Positions 1 to 8,374 of a stretch of 64,000 bases of DNA are shown here, one piece after another. The position numbers and the translations under genes were made by a program. The notes beneath the pieces were generated by a model. The model saw nothing but the letters and a program-made list of their open reading frames with translations. It was not told where the DNA came from and did no database searches. Origin of the DNA: Streptomyces phaeochromogenes (GTDB lineage: Bacteria > Actinomycetota > Actinomycetes > Streptomycetales > Streptomycetaceae); contig NZ_LIQZ01000018.1 in assembly GCF_001418655.1 (NCBI RefSeq), forward strand, positions 21,217 to 85,216. Direction: 5' to 3'. Numbering within the stretch: position 1 is the first letter of the stretch; the number at the start of each line of letters is the position of its first letter.

Positions 1-370
1 GGCTGCCCGCGCCGCCGATCACGATCAGCCGGGTCCGCGGGTGGCTCTCCAGCGCCTTCGTCAGGGCGCGCGCCACGGTGGAGTGGGTCGTGGGGTCGTC
101 GATCGAGCGCCGGACGGTGTCCTCGAAGTCCTTGGCGGCGTTGCCGGGCTGGTAGGCGCTGATGAGCACGTCGAGGCCGGGCAGCACGGCCGTGATACTC
201 GCCGCGTCCAGGACGTCGACGCTCGCCCAGGTGATGTTCTCCCTCTTCTCGTCGGCCCGTGGCCGCGACGCGTCGCGGCTGAACGCCCTGACGTGATGCC
301 CCCGTTCCAGGGCCTCGGCAACGACCCGGCTGCCGATGGTCCCCGTGGCTCCGACGACTCCGATGTGCAT
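1..370 (-). CDS. NmrA-like NAD(P)-binding reductase/epimerase (partial)
   Basis: The N-terminal 123 residues of a Rossmann-fold protein are visible; the C-terminus lies beyond the left edge. It opens MHIGVVGATGTIGSRVV, a GxxGxxG dinucleotide-binding loop of the atypical SDR/NmrA type. Further along are the segments DVLDAAS, DVLISAYQPG and RLIVIGGAGS typical of NAD(H)-binding epimerase-like proteins that act on small molecules or serve as redox sensors. The ATG at 370 is the natural start, directly at the glycine-rich loop. It is divergent from a TetR regulator that starts at 497, which probably controls it. The exact substrate cannot be told from this half. Confidence 0.85.
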   Translation of the reverse strand, partial: MHIGVVGATGTIGSRVVAEALERGHHVRAFSRDASRPRADEKRENITWASVDVLDAASITAVLPGLDVLISAYQPGNAAKDFEDTVRRSIDDPTTHSTVARALTKALESHPRTRLIVIGGAGS

Positions 371-437
371 GGTTCTCCCCCTACTCGCATGCGGCACGAG
401 GGCGCGGTCAACCGGATCGGTTGCGCCCGTGCGGTGA

Positions 438-464
438 CTATACGGCGTGAAGTTTCTATACGGC
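438..464. promoter_or_regulatory. Direct repeat, candidate TetR operator
   Basis: The nonamer CTATACGGC occurs at 438-446 and again at 456-464, 18 bp apart, in the 126-bp gap between the divergent NmrA-like and TetR genes. Its position fits an autoregulatory operator or overlapping -10 elements. No binding evidence exists; the functional call is an inference. Confidence 0.35.
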
Positions 465-496
465 CATCAATTCCGGTGACGCTGTAGAGTGCCCGG

Positions 497-1225
497 GTGG
501 CAGGTACGGCGAGCAGGGCGGGAAGCACGGGGCGGCGCGAGCGGCTCCGGGCCGAGACGACGGCCGAAATCAAGGACGTGGCACTGGAGTTGATGGCCTC
601 GGGCGGGCCCGAAGCCATCACCCTGCGGGCCATCGCCCGCGAGATGGGCATGACGGCCAACGCCATCTACGGCTACTTCGCCACCCGCGACGACCTGGTC
701 ACCGTGCTCATCGGCGACGTGTACACCGAGCTGGCCGACGCCGTGGACACCGCGTGGGAGAGCGCCTCCGCCGACAGCCCGGCCACCCGGATCCAGGGCT
801 GGGCCGGCGCCTTCCGGAACTGGGCCCTGGCCAACCCCGAGGGCTTCCGGCTCGTCTACGGCGACCCCGTTCCCGGCTACGACACCCCCCACGGAGGCGC
901 CGCCCCGGAGGCCGCCCACCGGGTCTGCGCCGGGCTCACCGCGCTCGCGGCAGCCGCCTGGCCGTACGCCGAACACCTCCATGAAAGCAGCGAGTTCGCG
1001 TGGTCCGACTTCGACGCCGGGCTCGTCGACAAGGTCCGCGCGGACTTCCCCGGTCTGCCGCCCGCCGCCGTCGCGCTCGCCCTGCGAATCTGGGGGCGCC
1101 TGCACGGCCTGGTGTCACTGGAGGTCTACGGCCATCTGCGCACCCAGACGACCAGCCCGGACAAGCTCTTCCGGGAGGAAGTGACCCAGCTCGTACGGTC
1201 GTTGGACATCCCGCTGCGCAGCTGA
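497..1225 (+). CDS. TetR/AcrR family transcriptional regulator
   Basis: A 242-residue DNA-binding repressor with the usual two-part build. The N-terminal helix-turn-helix covers about residues 20-68 (AEIKDVALELMASGGPEA, then AIAREMGMTANAIYGYFATRDDL). A larger ligand-binding C-terminal half of the WHG/TetR_C type follows (LANPEGFRLVYGDPVPGY). The GTG start at 497 leaves a short basic lead before the first helix. It is divergent from the NmrA-like reductase gene and is most simply its local regulator. The ligand is unknown. Confidence 0.9.
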   Translation: MAGTASRAGSTGRRERLRAETTAEIKDVALELMASGGPEAITLRAIAREMGMTANAIYGYFATRDDLVTVLIGDVYTELADAVDTAWESASADSPATRIQGWAGAFRNWALANPEGFRLVYGDPVPGYDTPHGGAAPEAAHRVCAGLTALAAAAWPYAEHLHESSEFAWSDFDAGLVDKVRADFPGLPPAAVALALRIWGRLHGLVSLEVYGHLRTQTTSPDKLFREEVTQLVRSLDIPLRS

Positions 1226-1359
1226 GGCCGCGCGCGGGTGAGTACCCACCCCGCCGACCTGAGTATGTGAACTCATGCCTCACCGGACCCGGCCGAAGAG
1301 ACTGGACCGCAGCGGGGAGCCGGAGCGGCCGGAACCTCTCGTACGAGGGAGCAAGCACG

Positions 1360-1662
1360 ATGAGTTCAGTCACCGGGGGCCAGACGTTGGGCGCTCCTTT
1401 CGGTACCTGGCCCGCCCGTCTGTATCTCGCGGTGTCCGCCGCGCTGATCGTCTGGCTGGCCGTCGTGTCGTCGCAGCCCTCGGGCGACGCCTCCTTCGCC
1501 GCCGTGATCCCGATCCTCTTCACGGCCCCGACCAGTCTGCTGATCCTGGCGATACCGGACGTATCGGTGGGCTGGCTGTACGCCGTACTCGGCGCGTCCG
1601 CCGTGGCCAACGCGTGGCTCATCGACCTCGTCTGGCGGCGGCTCAGCAGCCGGAAGGGCTGA
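1360..1662 (+). CDS. Small SCO4225-like membrane protein
   Basis: A 100-residue hydrophobic protein with about three membrane-spanning stretches: near residues 21-40 (LYLAVSAALIVWLAVV), 47-64 (AAVIPILFTAPTSLLILAI) and 70-90 (WLYAVLGASAVANAWLIDL). The pattern DASFA..PI...APTS resembles small streptomycete membrane proteins annotated as SCO4225-like; the family name is from memory. A GAGGGA ribosome-binding site lies upstream of the ATG at 1360. The 134-bp leader carries a TGAGTA direct repeat (1239 and 1260) and the inverted repeat TGAGT/ACTCA (1260-1275). Function unknown. Confidence 0.75.
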   Translation: MSSVTGGQTLGAPFGTWPARLYLAVSAALIVWLAVVSSQPSGDASFAAVIPILFTAPTSLLILAIPDVSVGWLYAVLGASAVANAWLIDLVWRRLSSRKG

Positions 1663-1732
1663 CCGGAGGGGCTGACCGGAGGGGCCGATTCGCCCCTGCT
1701 GCGGCCGACGTCGTGATGCGTATGCTCGCCCG

Positions 1733-2539
1733 ATGACCGGACAAGAGATCACACAGGGGAGCCGCCAGGGCCTGCTCGCAGGCCAGGTGGTCATGATCAC
1801 GGGTGCGTCCAGCGGCATCGGCGCGGCAGCGGCACGTCTGTTCGCGGAGGAGGGCGCGGCGGTCGTCCTGACGGCCCGCCGCGCGGAGCGGTTGAACAAG
1901 ATCGTGGAGGAGATCACCGCCGTCGGCGGGCGGGCGCTCGCGGTTCCGGGCGACGTCGCCGTCGCAGCAGACGTCCGCCGCGCGGTCGAGGCGGCCGTGG
2001 AACACTTCGACGGTCTCGACTCCGCCTTCAACAACGCGGGTTACGCCACCGTCGGCACCCTCATGCACGAGACCGACGACGAGGTGTACGACCGCACGAT
2101 GGACGTCAACGTCCGGGGCGTGTGGAACTGCATGAAGCACCAATTGCCCGTGATGCTCGCGTCGGGCAAGGGGGGTTCCATCGTCAACACCAGCAGCACG
2201 GCGGGCCGTTACGCGACCGGGGCCTCCGTCCCGTACGTCGCGTCCAAGCACGCCATCCTGGGGATCACCCGCGCGGCGGCGGCCGAGTACGGGGACCAGG
2301 GCATCCGCGTCAACGCGCTCGTCGTCGGTACGACGCGCAGCGAGATGATCGAGGAGGCCGTGCGGCAGTACCCGGACCTGGAGCAGGCTTTCATCGCCCC
2401 GCAGATCCAGAAGCGCATGGCCTCGCCCCGGGAGATCGCCGAGGCGGCGGCCTGGCTGTGCAGCCGGCGCTCGTCGTTCGTCACCGGTGTGGCGATGCCG
2501 GTGGACGGCGGCATCTCGGCCCAGGCCAAGGCCGGCTGA
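1733..2539 (+). CDS. SDR family oxidoreductase
   Basis: A 268-residue classical short-chain dehydrogenase/reductase. It shows the cofactor loop TGASSGIG (residues 23-30), the NNAG motif, and the catalytic Ser (NTSSTAG) with the Tyr-x-x-x-Lys pair in YVASK. The C-terminal VDGGISAQ is the usual substrate-side tail. The Arg pair in TARRAERL after strand 2 suggests NADP(H) preference. It is a free-standing cytoplasmic enzyme convergent with the TauD-type gene (33-bp gap). The substrate cannot be inferred. Confidence 0.92.
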   Translation: MTGQEITQGSRQGLLAGQVVMITGASSGIGAAAARLFAEEGAAVVLTARRAERLNKIVEEITAVGGRALAVPGDVAVAADVRRAVEAAVEHFDGLDSAFNNAGYATVGTLMHETDDEVYDRTMDVNVRGVWNCMKHQLPVMLASGKGGSIVNTSSTAGRYATGASVPYVASKHAILGITRAAAAEYGDQGIRVNALVVGTTRSEMIEEAVRQYPDLEQAFIAPQIQKRMASPREIAEAAAWLCSRRSSFVTGVAMPVDGGISAQAKAG

Positions 2540-2572
2540 GCTCCGCGGATTGCCCGGCCCGCCCCGTCGTTC

Positions 2573-3523
2573 TCACCAGCGCTGCGGTTCGCTCCCCACG
2601 ATCGGTGCCGACGGTTTGCCGTCGACGCCGACCGGGACGTCGCCCGCGAGCATCACCCGGTGCATGACCCGGGGATGATCGAGATGGGCAGTGTCGCTGG
2701 GGGCCAGGTGGATGGTGGCCCTGTTGTCCCAGAAGGCCACACTCCCCGGCTCCCAGCGGAACCGCACGGTGTACTGGGGCCGGGTCGCCTGTCCCAGGAG
2801 CATCTCCAGCAGCGGCGCGCTCTCCATGCGGGAAAGACCCAGGATCTGCTCGACGTAGTAGCCGTTGACGAACAGCACGCGCTCGCCCGTCTCCGGGTGC
2901 ACCCGCACCAGCGGATGCTCGGTGGCGATCTGCCGGTCCAGCAGATGCCGTACGTACGCGTCGTCGCCGGGCCGTGGCTGATAACCGACCCCCAGCCGGT
3001 GCTCCGCGCGCAGCCCGTCGATGAAGTCGCGCAGGGGCCCGGAGAGCCCCGCGTACGCCGCCGCCAGGTTGGACCAGGTCGTGTCGCCGCCGTACGGGGG
3101 CACGTCCTCCGCGCGCAGGATGGTCGCGGCCGGCGGATCGACGCGGGCGCCGTGGTCGCAGTGCCAGCCGCGCAGCAGTGAGTGCCGGCGCCTGCGCAGC
3201 CACTCGTCGTGGTCCATGCCGTAGCGCCCGCCGAGTTCCAGCCGGTCGGCCGTCGTCTCGACCTCCGGGAAGTCCGGGGGTGACGCGCTGCCGCGTTTGC
3301 CGAGGCGGACCGGTTCGCCGAACCGCTTGGCGAACGCGACGTGCGAGGAGTGGTCCAGGCGCTGCCCCCGGAAGAACACCACCTTCCAGCGCAGCACCGC
3401 AGCGCGGATCCCGGCGACCACCGTGTCGTCCAGGTCCCCGGCCAGGTCGACGCCCGTGATCTCCGCGCCGATGTGTCCCGCGACCGGCTTCACCTCGACC
3501 TGTGTGTCCCTGTCCGTCGTCAT
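2573..3523 (-). CDS. TauD/TfdA family Fe(II)/2-oxoglutarate dioxygenase
   Basis: A 316-residue non-heme iron, 2-oxoglutarate-dependent oxygenase. The start at 3523 (MTTDRDTQVEVKPVAGHIGAE) gives the family-typical N-terminus GxxGAEITGVDL; longer in-frame starts add only unrelated residues. Visible landmarks are the iron-binding His-x-Asp in WHCDHG, the GGDTTWSN loop, the SVAFWDNRATIHLAP segment with the distal histidine, and HRVML with the arginine that binds 2-oxoglutarate. Family members hydroxylate taurine, alkylsulfates or aryloxyacetates; which substrate applies here is unknown. It lies 88 bp downstream of a TetR gene on the same strand. Confidence 0.92.
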   Translation of the reverse strand: MTTDRDTQVEVKPVAGHIGAEITGVDLAGDLDDTVVAGIRAAVLRWKVVFFRGQRLDHSSHVAFAKRFGEPVRLGKRGSASPPDFPEVETTADRLELGGRYGMDHDEWLRRRRHSLLRGWHCDHGARVDPPAATILRAEDVPPYGGDTTWSNLAAAYAGLSGPLRDFIDGLRAEHRLGVGYQPRPGDDAYVRHLLDRQIATEHPLVRVHPETGERVLFVNGYYVEQILGLSRMESAPLLEMLLGQATRPQYTVRFRWEPGSVAFWDNRATIHLAPSDTAHLDHPRVMHRVMLAGDVPVGVDGKPSAPIVGSEPQRW

Positions 3524-3611
3524 ACGGGCTCCGTCGATCGCTCGTTCCGACTGGTCGGGGCAAGCATGACCGCTCCGTCCGGAGTACGACAGTGCGCCTC
3601 GGGGGAGCGGT

Positions 3612-4316
3612 TCACGTCCGCGGGCGAAGGGCCGAGGCCTTGGCCGCCAGTGCGTCGAGCAGCAGGTCAACGGCCGGCTCGAAGGAGCTCTCGGCCATGG
3701 CGTGCAGCTCGCCCCGCACCTCGCTCAGCGCGGGATGGGACTCCGGGTCGACCGACTGGTAGGCCTCCGTCCACGCCCGCTCGTCGGCCTCGCGCTGCTC
3801 CCGGGGAAGCGCATGGCACGCCGCGTCCAGGGCCGCGTGGCTGAGAACCGTGTCGATGAAGGCCAGGTAGAGGCGGACGGCGTCGGCCGGCGGGAAACCG
3901 GCGGACAGCAGCAGACCGACCCCGGTCTCCACGGCACGGAACTCGTTCTCACGGCGCGTGACCCGGAACGAGGCCATGGCGGCGGCCCGCGGATGAGCGA
4001 GGTATCCGGCACGTACCCGCATCGCCATGTCGCGCAGCGAGGCGACCCAGTCGGGACCCGCGACGAATCCGACCATGGTGTCCCCGATGATCCGGTCGGC
4101 GATGGCCAGCAGCAGATCGTCGGTGTTGCGGAAGTAGCGGTAGAGCGCGCTCGGGTCGCACCCGAGGGCCGCGCCGAGGCGGCGCACGCTCAGCGCCTCC
4201 GGACCGTGCTCGCCGATCAGCCGCAGCGCGGTCTCGGTGATGAGCTCCTTGGACAGCACGACGCCCGAGGCGGTCGGGCGACGGCGTCGGCGTTCCTGCG
4301 GGGCGCGGGTGGGCAT
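3612..4316 (-). CDS. TetR family regulator (TetR_C_1-like)
   Basis: A 234-residue repressor with HTH at about residues 20-65 (LSVRRLGAALGCDPSALYRYF) and a tetracycline-repressor-like C-terminal ligand domain (YLAFIDTVLSHAALDAA). I chose the ATG at 4316, preceded by AAGGGA; an in-frame GTG at 4373 would add 19 residues. It is divergent from an APC permease/amidohydrolase pair, and a perfect inverted repeat sits between them, so it likely represses that pair and itself. The TauD-type gene lies downstream on the same strand. Confidence 0.9.
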   Translation of the reverse strand: MPTRAPQERRRRRPTASGVVLSKELITETALRLIGEHGPEALSVRRLGAALGCDPSALYRYFRNTDDLLLAIADRIIGDTMVGFVAGPDWVASLRDMAMRVRAGYLAHPRAAAMASFRVTRRENEFRAVETGVGLLLSAGFPPADAVRLYLAFIDTVLSHAALDAACHALPREQREADERAWTEAYQSVDPESHPALSEVRGELHAMAESSFEPAVDLLLDALAAKASALRPRT

Positions 4317-4384
4317 GAGGGCGGATCCCTTCGCACGGTCGACGGGCCTGTGCACGCTCAGTGAACGGCTCACCCCAGCCTTAT

Positions 4385-4399
4385 GTCAACAGGATTGAC
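4385..4399. promoter_or_regulatory. Perfect inverted repeat, candidate TetR operator
   Basis: GTCAACAGGATTGAC: 5-bp arms GTCAA/TTGAC around a 5-bp spacer, between the divergent TetR gene and the APC permease. Size and place fit a TetR-family dimer site. The right arm also reads TTGAC, so it could overlap a -35 element. The operator role is inferred. Confidence 0.5.
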
Positions 4400-4484
4400 G
4401 CAAGGTGTGCGGCCGTTGTTCCATCCTTCGCAACCCCCACACGGCTCTTCCTCCCGTCCCTCTCCCTCCTCGTGAGGAGCCCTG

Positions 4485-5999
4485 ATGTCCTCCCTCGCTC
4501 CCGGCCAGTCCGCCCCTGACCGCCCGCCCGCCGAACTGCGCCGCTCGCTCGGCGTCGTCGACGGTGTCGCCATCGCCGCCTCCAGCACGGCGGCCACCAC
4601 CAGCATCGCCATCGGCATGGGCGCCATCGGCACGATCGTCGGTCTCCAGGCCCCGGCCCTGCTGCTCCTGGCGTTCCTGCCCGTCCTCGGCATCGCCACG
4701 GCCTTCGCCCGCCTCAACCGCTCGGAACCCAACTGCGGCAACGGCTACACCTGGGTCGGCAAGTCCCTCGGCCCCTGGCCCGGCTTCCTGGCCGGCTGGG
4801 TCACCCTCGTCGGCTCGATCATCTTCCTCGCCTACACGAGCGCGGTGACCGGCTCGGTCGTGCTGATCTTCGCCAACAAGGCCGGCCTGGACTCCCTCGC
4901 CGGGATCGCCCTCGACCCGACGTCCACCGCAGTGAGCACGGTCGTCGGCCTGGTGGTCCTCGCCGCCGTCACCGTCCTCGCGATCACCGGGGTGCGCAGT
5001 GCCACCCGGCTCCAGTTCGGCCTGCTGGTCTTCGAGTACGCCGTCCTGCTGGTCTTCTGTACGTGGGCCCTGGTGACCGGCCATCAGGACTTCTCCTGGG
5101 CGTGGTTCAACCCCTTCGAGATCTCCAGCGGCACGGCCTTCGCGCAGGGCATGGTCCTCGCGGTGTTCTTCTTCTGGGGCTGGGACGCGGCGTTCAGCGT
5201 CACCGAGGAGACCAGGAGCCCCGGCGACTCGGCCCGCGGCGGGTTCATCGCCCTGTTCGCCATGCTCGGGCTCTTCATCTTCGCCTCGGTCGCGTTCCAG
5301 CGGGAGATGAGCCTGCCCGAACTCATCGAGAACGGCCCGCAGGCCCTCCCGTACCTCGGCGCCAAGCTCGCCGCCGAACCCTGGGCCAGCCTCCCGCTGC
5401 TCGCCCTCATGTTCTCGGCCGTCGCCTCCGTCCAGTCCTCCGTCATCCCCACCGCCCGCGGACTGCTCGCCATGGGCCGCGACCGCACGATGGGCCCGGT
5501 GTGGACCCGGATCCACCCCAAGTACGGCACGCCCGCCGCCGGAACCGTCCTCGTCATGTCGATCGCCGCCGCCATCGCCCTGCTCGCCATGGCCATCCCC
5601 AAGCTGAGCGACATGCTGCTGGCCGCCGTCAACGCCATCGGTCTCGTCGTCGCCCTCTACTACGGCCTCACCGCGCTCGCCTGCGCCGTCCGCTTCCGGG
5701 CCGCCCGCCACGACGGGCCCCGCGAGGCACTGCTGGCCGTCGGCGTGCCGGCCGCTTCCGGACTGGTCCTGCTGGGCCTCGGCGGCTACCTCGGATACTC
5801 GTACCTGACCATGACCGACCACATCGAACTCAGCCCCGACAACGGCTGGTTCATGCTCTCGCTGCCCGTCACCATCGTGCTGAGCGGACTCGGCATGGCG
5901 GCCGTCGCCAAGTACGCCCGCCGCTCGCCCTACTTCACCACCGGGCGCGGCACCGACGCCGACGCGCTCGCCCTCCCGATGGACCGCACTGCCGTCTGA
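4485..5999 (+). CDS. APC family amino acid/amine permease
   Basis: A 504-residue integral membrane transporter of the amino acid-polyamine-organocation superfamily. It has about 12 hydrophobic segments. The first helix carries the helix-break motif (GVVDGVAIAASSTAATTSIAIG), and FFFWGWDAAFSVTEETRSPG matches the conserved helix 6/loop region with its TEE acidic motif. GAGGAG precedes the ATG at 4485. The downstream amidohydrolase starts only 49 bp later, so the two are likely co-transcribed. The pair suggests uptake of an amide or amine compound followed by cytoplasmic hydrolysis, controlled by the divergent TetR protein. Confidence 0.92.
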   Translation: MSSLAPGQSAPDRPPAELRRSLGVVDGVAIAASSTAATTSIAIGMGAIGTIVGLQAPALLLLAFLPVLGIATAFARLNRSEPNCGNGYTWVGKSLGPWPGFLAGWVTLVGSIIFLAYTSAVTGSVVLIFANKAGLDSLAGIALDPTSTAVSTVVGLVVLAAVTVLAITGVRSATRLQFGLLVFEYAVLLVFCTWALVTGHQDFSWAWFNPFEISSGTAFAQGMVLAVFFFWGWDAAFSVTEETRSPGDSARGGFIALFAMLGLFIFASVAFQREMSLPELIENGPQALPYLGAKLAAEPWASLPLLALMFSAVASVQSSVIPTARGLLAMGRDRTMGPVWTRIHPKYGTPAAGTVLVMSIAAAIALLAMAIPKLSDMLLAAVNAIGLVVALYYGLTALACAVRFRAARHDGPREALLAVGVPAASGLVLLGLGGYLGYSYLTMTDHIELSPDNGWFMLSLPVTIVLSGLGMAAVAKYARRSPYFTTGRGTDADALALPMDRTAV

Positions 6000-6048
6000 T
6001 CTCCTCCCGATGGACCGTCCGACCCCTCCCCTCTGGAGCGTTGAACCC

Positions 6049-7707
6049 ATGTCCCACCCCCAGGCTGCCGACCTCGTCCTCACCGGCGGGCCCGTCCACA
6101 CCGTCGACGCCGCGCGCAGCCGGGCCACCGCCGTGGCCGTGCGCGGCGGGCGGATCGTCGCCGTCGGTCACGACGAGGTCCACGAGCTGATCGGCACCGG
6201 TACCGAGGTCGTCGACCTCGCCGGACGGCTGCTGCTGCCCGGCTTCCAGGACGCCCACGTCCACCCCCAGGGCGCGGGCACCGAACTGGGCCTGTGCCAC
6301 CTGAACGACACCGTCGACCCGCAGGAGTACCTGCGGCGCGTCAGGGTGTACGCCGACGAGCACCCGGACGCCGAGTGGATCACCGGGGGCGGCTGGTCCA
6401 TGGAGGCCTTTCCCGGCGGCACGCCCACCGCCGCCCTGCTCGACACGGTCGTCCCCGACCGGCCCGTGTTCCTGCCCAACCGGGACCACCACGGAGCCTG
6501 GGTCAACTCCCGTGCCCTGGAACGGGCCGGCATCGACGCCCGCACCCCCGACCCGTCCGACGGCCGCATCGAACGGGACGCCGACGGCAACCCCACCGGC
6601 ATGCTCCAGGAAGGCGCGGCCCACCTGGTGTCCCGCCTGATGCCCGACCCCACCCCCGAGGAACAACTCGCCGCGCTGCTGAGGGCCCAGTCGGTCCTCC
6701 ACTCGTACGGGGTCACCGCCTGGCAGGACGCCATCGTCGGCGAGTACGCGAACATGACCGATCCGACTCCCGCCTATCACGAGGCAGTCGACCGCGGTCT
6801 GCTCACCGCCCGGGTCGTCGGCGCGCTGTGGTGGGACCGGAGCCGGGGCGGCGAACAGATCCCCGAACTCGCCGCCCGCAGGGAGGAGTTGAGCCGGGGC
6901 AGGTTCCGGGCCACCAGCGTGAAGGTCATGCAGGACGGCATCGCCGAGAACCACACCGCCGCCCTGCTGGGCCCGTATCTCACCCGCTGCGGCTGCGCCT
7001 CCGACAACTCCGGACTCAGCTTCGTCGAGCCGGACGAGCTGAAGAAGTACGTCACCGAACTCGACGCGCTCGGCTTCCAGGTCCACTTCCACGCGCTCGG
7101 CGACCGCGCGGTGCGTGAGGCGCTTGACGCCGTGGAGGCGGCCCGCGCGGCCAACGGGTGGCGCGACACCCGCCACCACCTCGCCCACCTCCAGGTCGTC
7201 CACCCCGAGGACGTACCTCGCTTCCGCGCACTGGGCGCGACCGCCAACCTCCAGGCGTTGTGGGCCGCCCACGAACCGCAGATGGACGAGCTCACCATCC
7301 CGTTCCTGGGCCCCGAACGGGCCGCGTGGCAGTACCCGTTCGGCGACCTCCTGCGCGCCGGAGCCACCCTCGCCGCGGGCAGCGACTGGCCGGTCAGCAG
7401 CCCCGACCCCCTGGCGGCCCTCCATGTCGCCGTCAACCGTGTCGCCCCCGACGCACCCGAGGACACTGGGGCCTTCCTGCCGGACCAGAAACTCGACCTC
7501 GGCGCCGCCGTCGCCGCGTACACCGCGGGCAGCGCCCACGCCAACCACCTCGACGACACCACCGGAAGTATCACCGTCGGCAGGCTCGCCGACCTGGTCG
7601 TCCTGGACCGGGACCCGTTCGCCGGACCGCCGGAGGAGATCGCCGCCACGCGGGTGCTCCAGACGTTCGTCGACGGCCGCCGGGTGTACGCGGCGGCCGA
7701 CGCGTGA
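6049..7707 (+). CDS. YtcJ-like amidohydrolase (amidohydrolase family 3)
   Basis: A 552-residue metal-dependent hydrolase. The N-terminal beta-sandwich (ADLVLTGGPVHTVDAARSRATAVAVRGGRIVAVG) leads into a TIM barrel with the metal ligands His-x-His (FQDAHVHPQG), Lys region (SVKVMQDGIAENH), His (FHALGD), His (HHLAHLQVVHPED) and catalytic Asp (AAGSDWPVSSPDPL). This order is characteristic of YtcJ/NfdA-type proteins that cleave N-substituted amides. The ATG at 6049 is preferred over an in-frame ATG at 6010, which lacks a ribosome-binding site and would add unrelated residues. Physiological substrate unknown; it probably matches the cargo of the upstream permease. Confidence 0.92.
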   Translation: MSHPQAADLVLTGGPVHTVDAARSRATAVAVRGGRIVAVGHDEVHELIGTGTEVVDLAGRLLLPGFQDAHVHPQGAGTELGLCHLNDTVDPQEYLRRVRVYADEHPDAEWITGGGWSMEAFPGGTPTAALLDTVVPDRPVFLPNRDHHGAWVNSRALERAGIDARTPDPSDGRIERDADGNPTGMLQEGAAHLVSRLMPDPTPEEQLAALLRAQSVLHSYGVTAWQDAIVGEYANMTDPTPAYHEAVDRGLLTARVVGALWWDRSRGGEQIPELAARREELSRGRFRATSVKVMQDGIAENHTAALLGPYLTRCGCASDNSGLSFVEPDELKKYVTELDALGFQVHFHALGDRAVREALDAVEAARAANGWRDTRHHLAHLQVVHPEDVPRFRALGATANLQALWAAHEPQMDELTIPFLGPERAAWQYPFGDLLRAGATLAAGSDWPVSSPDPLAALHVAVNRVAPDAPEDTGAFLPDQKLDLGAAVAAYTAGSAHANHLDDTTGSITVGRLADLVVLDRDPFAGPPEEIAATRVLQTFVDGRRVYAAADA

Positions 7708-7726
7708 CGGACGGGACGAGGACGGG

Positions 7727-8272
7727 CTACGGATTGTCGGACGACTGCCAGTCCGAGGCCAGCAGGCCGAACAGCAGGTCGTCCGTCCACTCGTCCTTGA
7801 GCCAACTGGCCTGCCGGAGAAGCCCTTCCTGGACGAATCCGACCCGTCGCAGCAGCCGGGCCGAACGGTCGTTGCGCGCGTCGCACTCGGCGGAGACGCG
7901 GTGCAGTCCCCGGCGTTCGAAGAGATCGCCGAGGACAGCTCGTACGGCCTCCGTGGCGTAGCCGTGTCCCTGCCGGTCGCCGGCCAGGGTGAAGCCGAGC
8001 TCTGCCTGCATGCGGTTCTCGTGCAGGCAGACTCCGACGTCCCCCACCAGACAGCGGTCGGCCTTGAGCTCGATCGCGTACTGGAACCATCCCGGTTCCT
8101 CGGGGGACCCCGTGGCCAGGCCACGCACCATCCGCGCCGCCGAGTCGAGCGACACCGGCGCGGTCCAGCTCTGGTAGCGGGCCACCAGCGGATCGGAGCG
8201 GTACGCGGCCAGCGGCGCCGCGTCCTCGGCACGGAAGCGGCGCAGTACGAGCCTGGGAGTCTCCAGCAGCAT
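7727..8272 (-). CDS. GNAT family N-acetyltransferase (RimJ/RimL type)
   Basis: A 181-residue acetyl-CoA-dependent acetyltransferase. It starts MLLETPRLVLRRFRAEDA, the classic RimJ-type opening, so I place the start at 8272 rather than 21 residues upstream. The acetyl-CoA loop appears as DRQGHGYATEAV (Q/RxxGxG/A), followed by VSAECDARNDRSARLLRRVGF. Members acetylate ribosomal protein N-termini, small amines or antibiotics. It is convergent with the amidohydrolase (19-bp gap) and downstream of the GH127 gene. A 14-bp palindrome (GGCTCCGCGGAGCC, 8306-8319) lies just upstream and may end GH127 transcription. Confidence 0.9.
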   Translation of the reverse strand: MLLETPRLVLRRFRAEDAAPLAAYRSDPLVARYQSWTAPVSLDSAARMVRGLATGSPEEPGWFQYAIELKADRCLVGDVGVCLHENRMQAELGFTLAGDRQGHGYATEAVRAVLGDLFERRGLHRVSAECDARNDRSARLLRRVGFVQEGLLRQASWLKDEWTDDLLFGLLASDWQSSDNP

Positions 8273-8374
8273 GGCCCGATCGTCCCACGACCGCGATACG
8301 CGCCCGGCTCCGCGGAGCCCTGGACGTCGGGCCATGCACGGACGGAGCCTCAGGACACGTACACGGCCAGGGCG

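Noticed and set aside
2481..3563. 360-codon minus-strand alternative frame at the TauD gene
   Set aside because: Arg/Gly/Pro-rich shadow; the neighbouring frame has the iron-binding motifs.
4386..6128. 580-codon minus-strand frame opposite the APC permease
   Set aside because: Glu/Gly-rich shadow translation; the plus strand has helices, a ribosome-binding site and family motifs.
5935..8232. 765-codon minus-strand frame opposite the amidohydrolase
   Set aside because: Composition-driven antisense frame with no recognisable domain.
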